Source: JBCCIM01 sp965263205 (GTDB taxonomy: Bacteria; Bacteroidota; Rhodothermia; Rhodothermales; JAHQVL01). From it: DNA of 64,000 bases. Shown one piece after another: positions 63,728-64,000 of this stretch. Numbering within the stretch: the stretch's first letter is position 1; each line of letters begins with the position of its first letter. Under the pieces are notes generated by a model, which saw only the letters and a program-made list of their open reading frames with translations, searched no databases and was not told where the DNA came from. The DNA lies in the NCBI GenBank assembly GCA_965263205.1, contig CBDHHF010000035.1, forward strand, positions 620,001 through 684,000, written 5' to 3'. Position numbers and translations under genes: made by a program.

Positions 63728-64000
63728 ATGTCTTATCGTATTGAAAAAGATTCCCTTGGAGAAGTAAAAGTGCCGACTGATGCGAAGTATGGGGCGCAGA
63801 CCCAGCGTGCAGCAGATAACTTTCCAATCAGCGGCATACGATTTCCTCGCCGCTTTATCGAAGCACTGGGTATCATCAAGCAGTCAGCAGCGCTTGCAAA
63901 CCACAAACTGGGCCTCCTCGATGACGATAACATGCGTGTCATCGTTGAAAGTGCACAACAGGTCATTGACGGCGAACTGGATGGTGAGTTTGTCCTGGAT
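63728..64000 (+). CDS. fumC: Class II fumarate hydratase, N-terminal part
   Basis: The first 91 residues are present: MSYRIEKDSLGEVKVPTDAK followed by YGAQTQRAADNFPISG, the start of class II fumarases. The gene runs off the right edge. Aspartate ammonia-lyase is the main alternative, but the sequence around QTQRAADNFPI fits fumarase better. It would interconvert fumarate and malate in the TCA cycle. Confidence 0.85.
   Translation, partial: MSYRIEKDSLGEVKVPTDAKYGAQTQRAADNFPISGIRFPRRFIEALGIIKQSAALANHKLGLLDDDNMRVIVESAQQVIDGELDGEFVLD

Noticed and set aside
1..64000. tRNA, rRNA or riboswitch genes
   Set aside because: I looked for conserved tRNA and rRNA segments and common riboswitch cores and saw none; a covariance-model search would be needed to exclude them fully.

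Overview
The window is almost entirely one large flagellar gene cluster, read mostly left to right (about 3.7-52.8 kb), followed by a housekeeping stretch (ppiD-like chaperone, M28 peptidase, GH78 rhamnosidase, dapF, phoH, WG-repeat protein, panC, start of fumC). GC is moderate, the hexamer GCCGGC is conspicuous, start codons are mostly ATG with some TTG/GTG, and Shine-Dalgarno sequences are often weak. From gene content and protein style I suspect a marine Rhodothermota/Bacteroidota-side bacterium, but that is inference, not something the sequence proves.

Layout. 0-3.3 kb: end of an unknown gene, a small membrane protein and two glycosyltransferases on the minus strand. 3.7-12.2 kb: flgF-flgG-flgA-flgH-flgI-flgJ-(flgN-like)-flgK-flgL and an unknown TPR-like gene. 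12.2-13.6 kb: a non-coding stretch with dispersed repeats and a 336-bp MITE-like insertion with 9-bp target duplication. 13.6-16.9 kb: three flagellin genes. 17.0-18.9 kb (minus): a third glycosyltransferase and a TPR protein. 19.2-22.5 kb: fliS, fliD, a FliT-like gene, flgM. 22.8-24.2 kb (minus): an NtrC-type sigma-54 activator. 24.9-36.4 kb: flgB-flgC-X-fliE-fliF-fliG-fliH-fliI-fliJ-(motE-like)-fliK-flgD-(TIGR02530-like). 36.6-38.9 kb: flgE, cheR. 39.2-52.8 kb: motA-motB-fliL-fliM-fliN-fliO-fliP-fliQ-fliR-flhB-flhA-flhF-flhG-small membrane protein-fliA.

How it works together. The cluster supplies rod, hook, P and L rings, MS ring, C ring, export gate and ATPase, stator, filament, cap, chaperones and regulators. 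The promoter sequences suggest a two-tier cascade: sigma-54-like sites with the in-cluster activator ahead of flgF, flgB and the fliA operon, then sigma-28-like sites (TTAA, 15-nt gap, NCCGATA-type -10) ahead of fliS, the second flagellin, flgM, flgB and motA, with FlgM as anti-sigma factor. Glycosyltransferase/TPR genes flanking the flagellins suggest filament glycosylation.

Quality caveat. Reading frames break in patches (flgA, flgK, probably flgL, gene X, fliF about ten times, fliG once, the M28 peptidase and rhamnosidase several times), whereas 30-53 kb is clean. Protein motifs resume intact after each break, so local single-base sequencing errors are more likely than gene decay.
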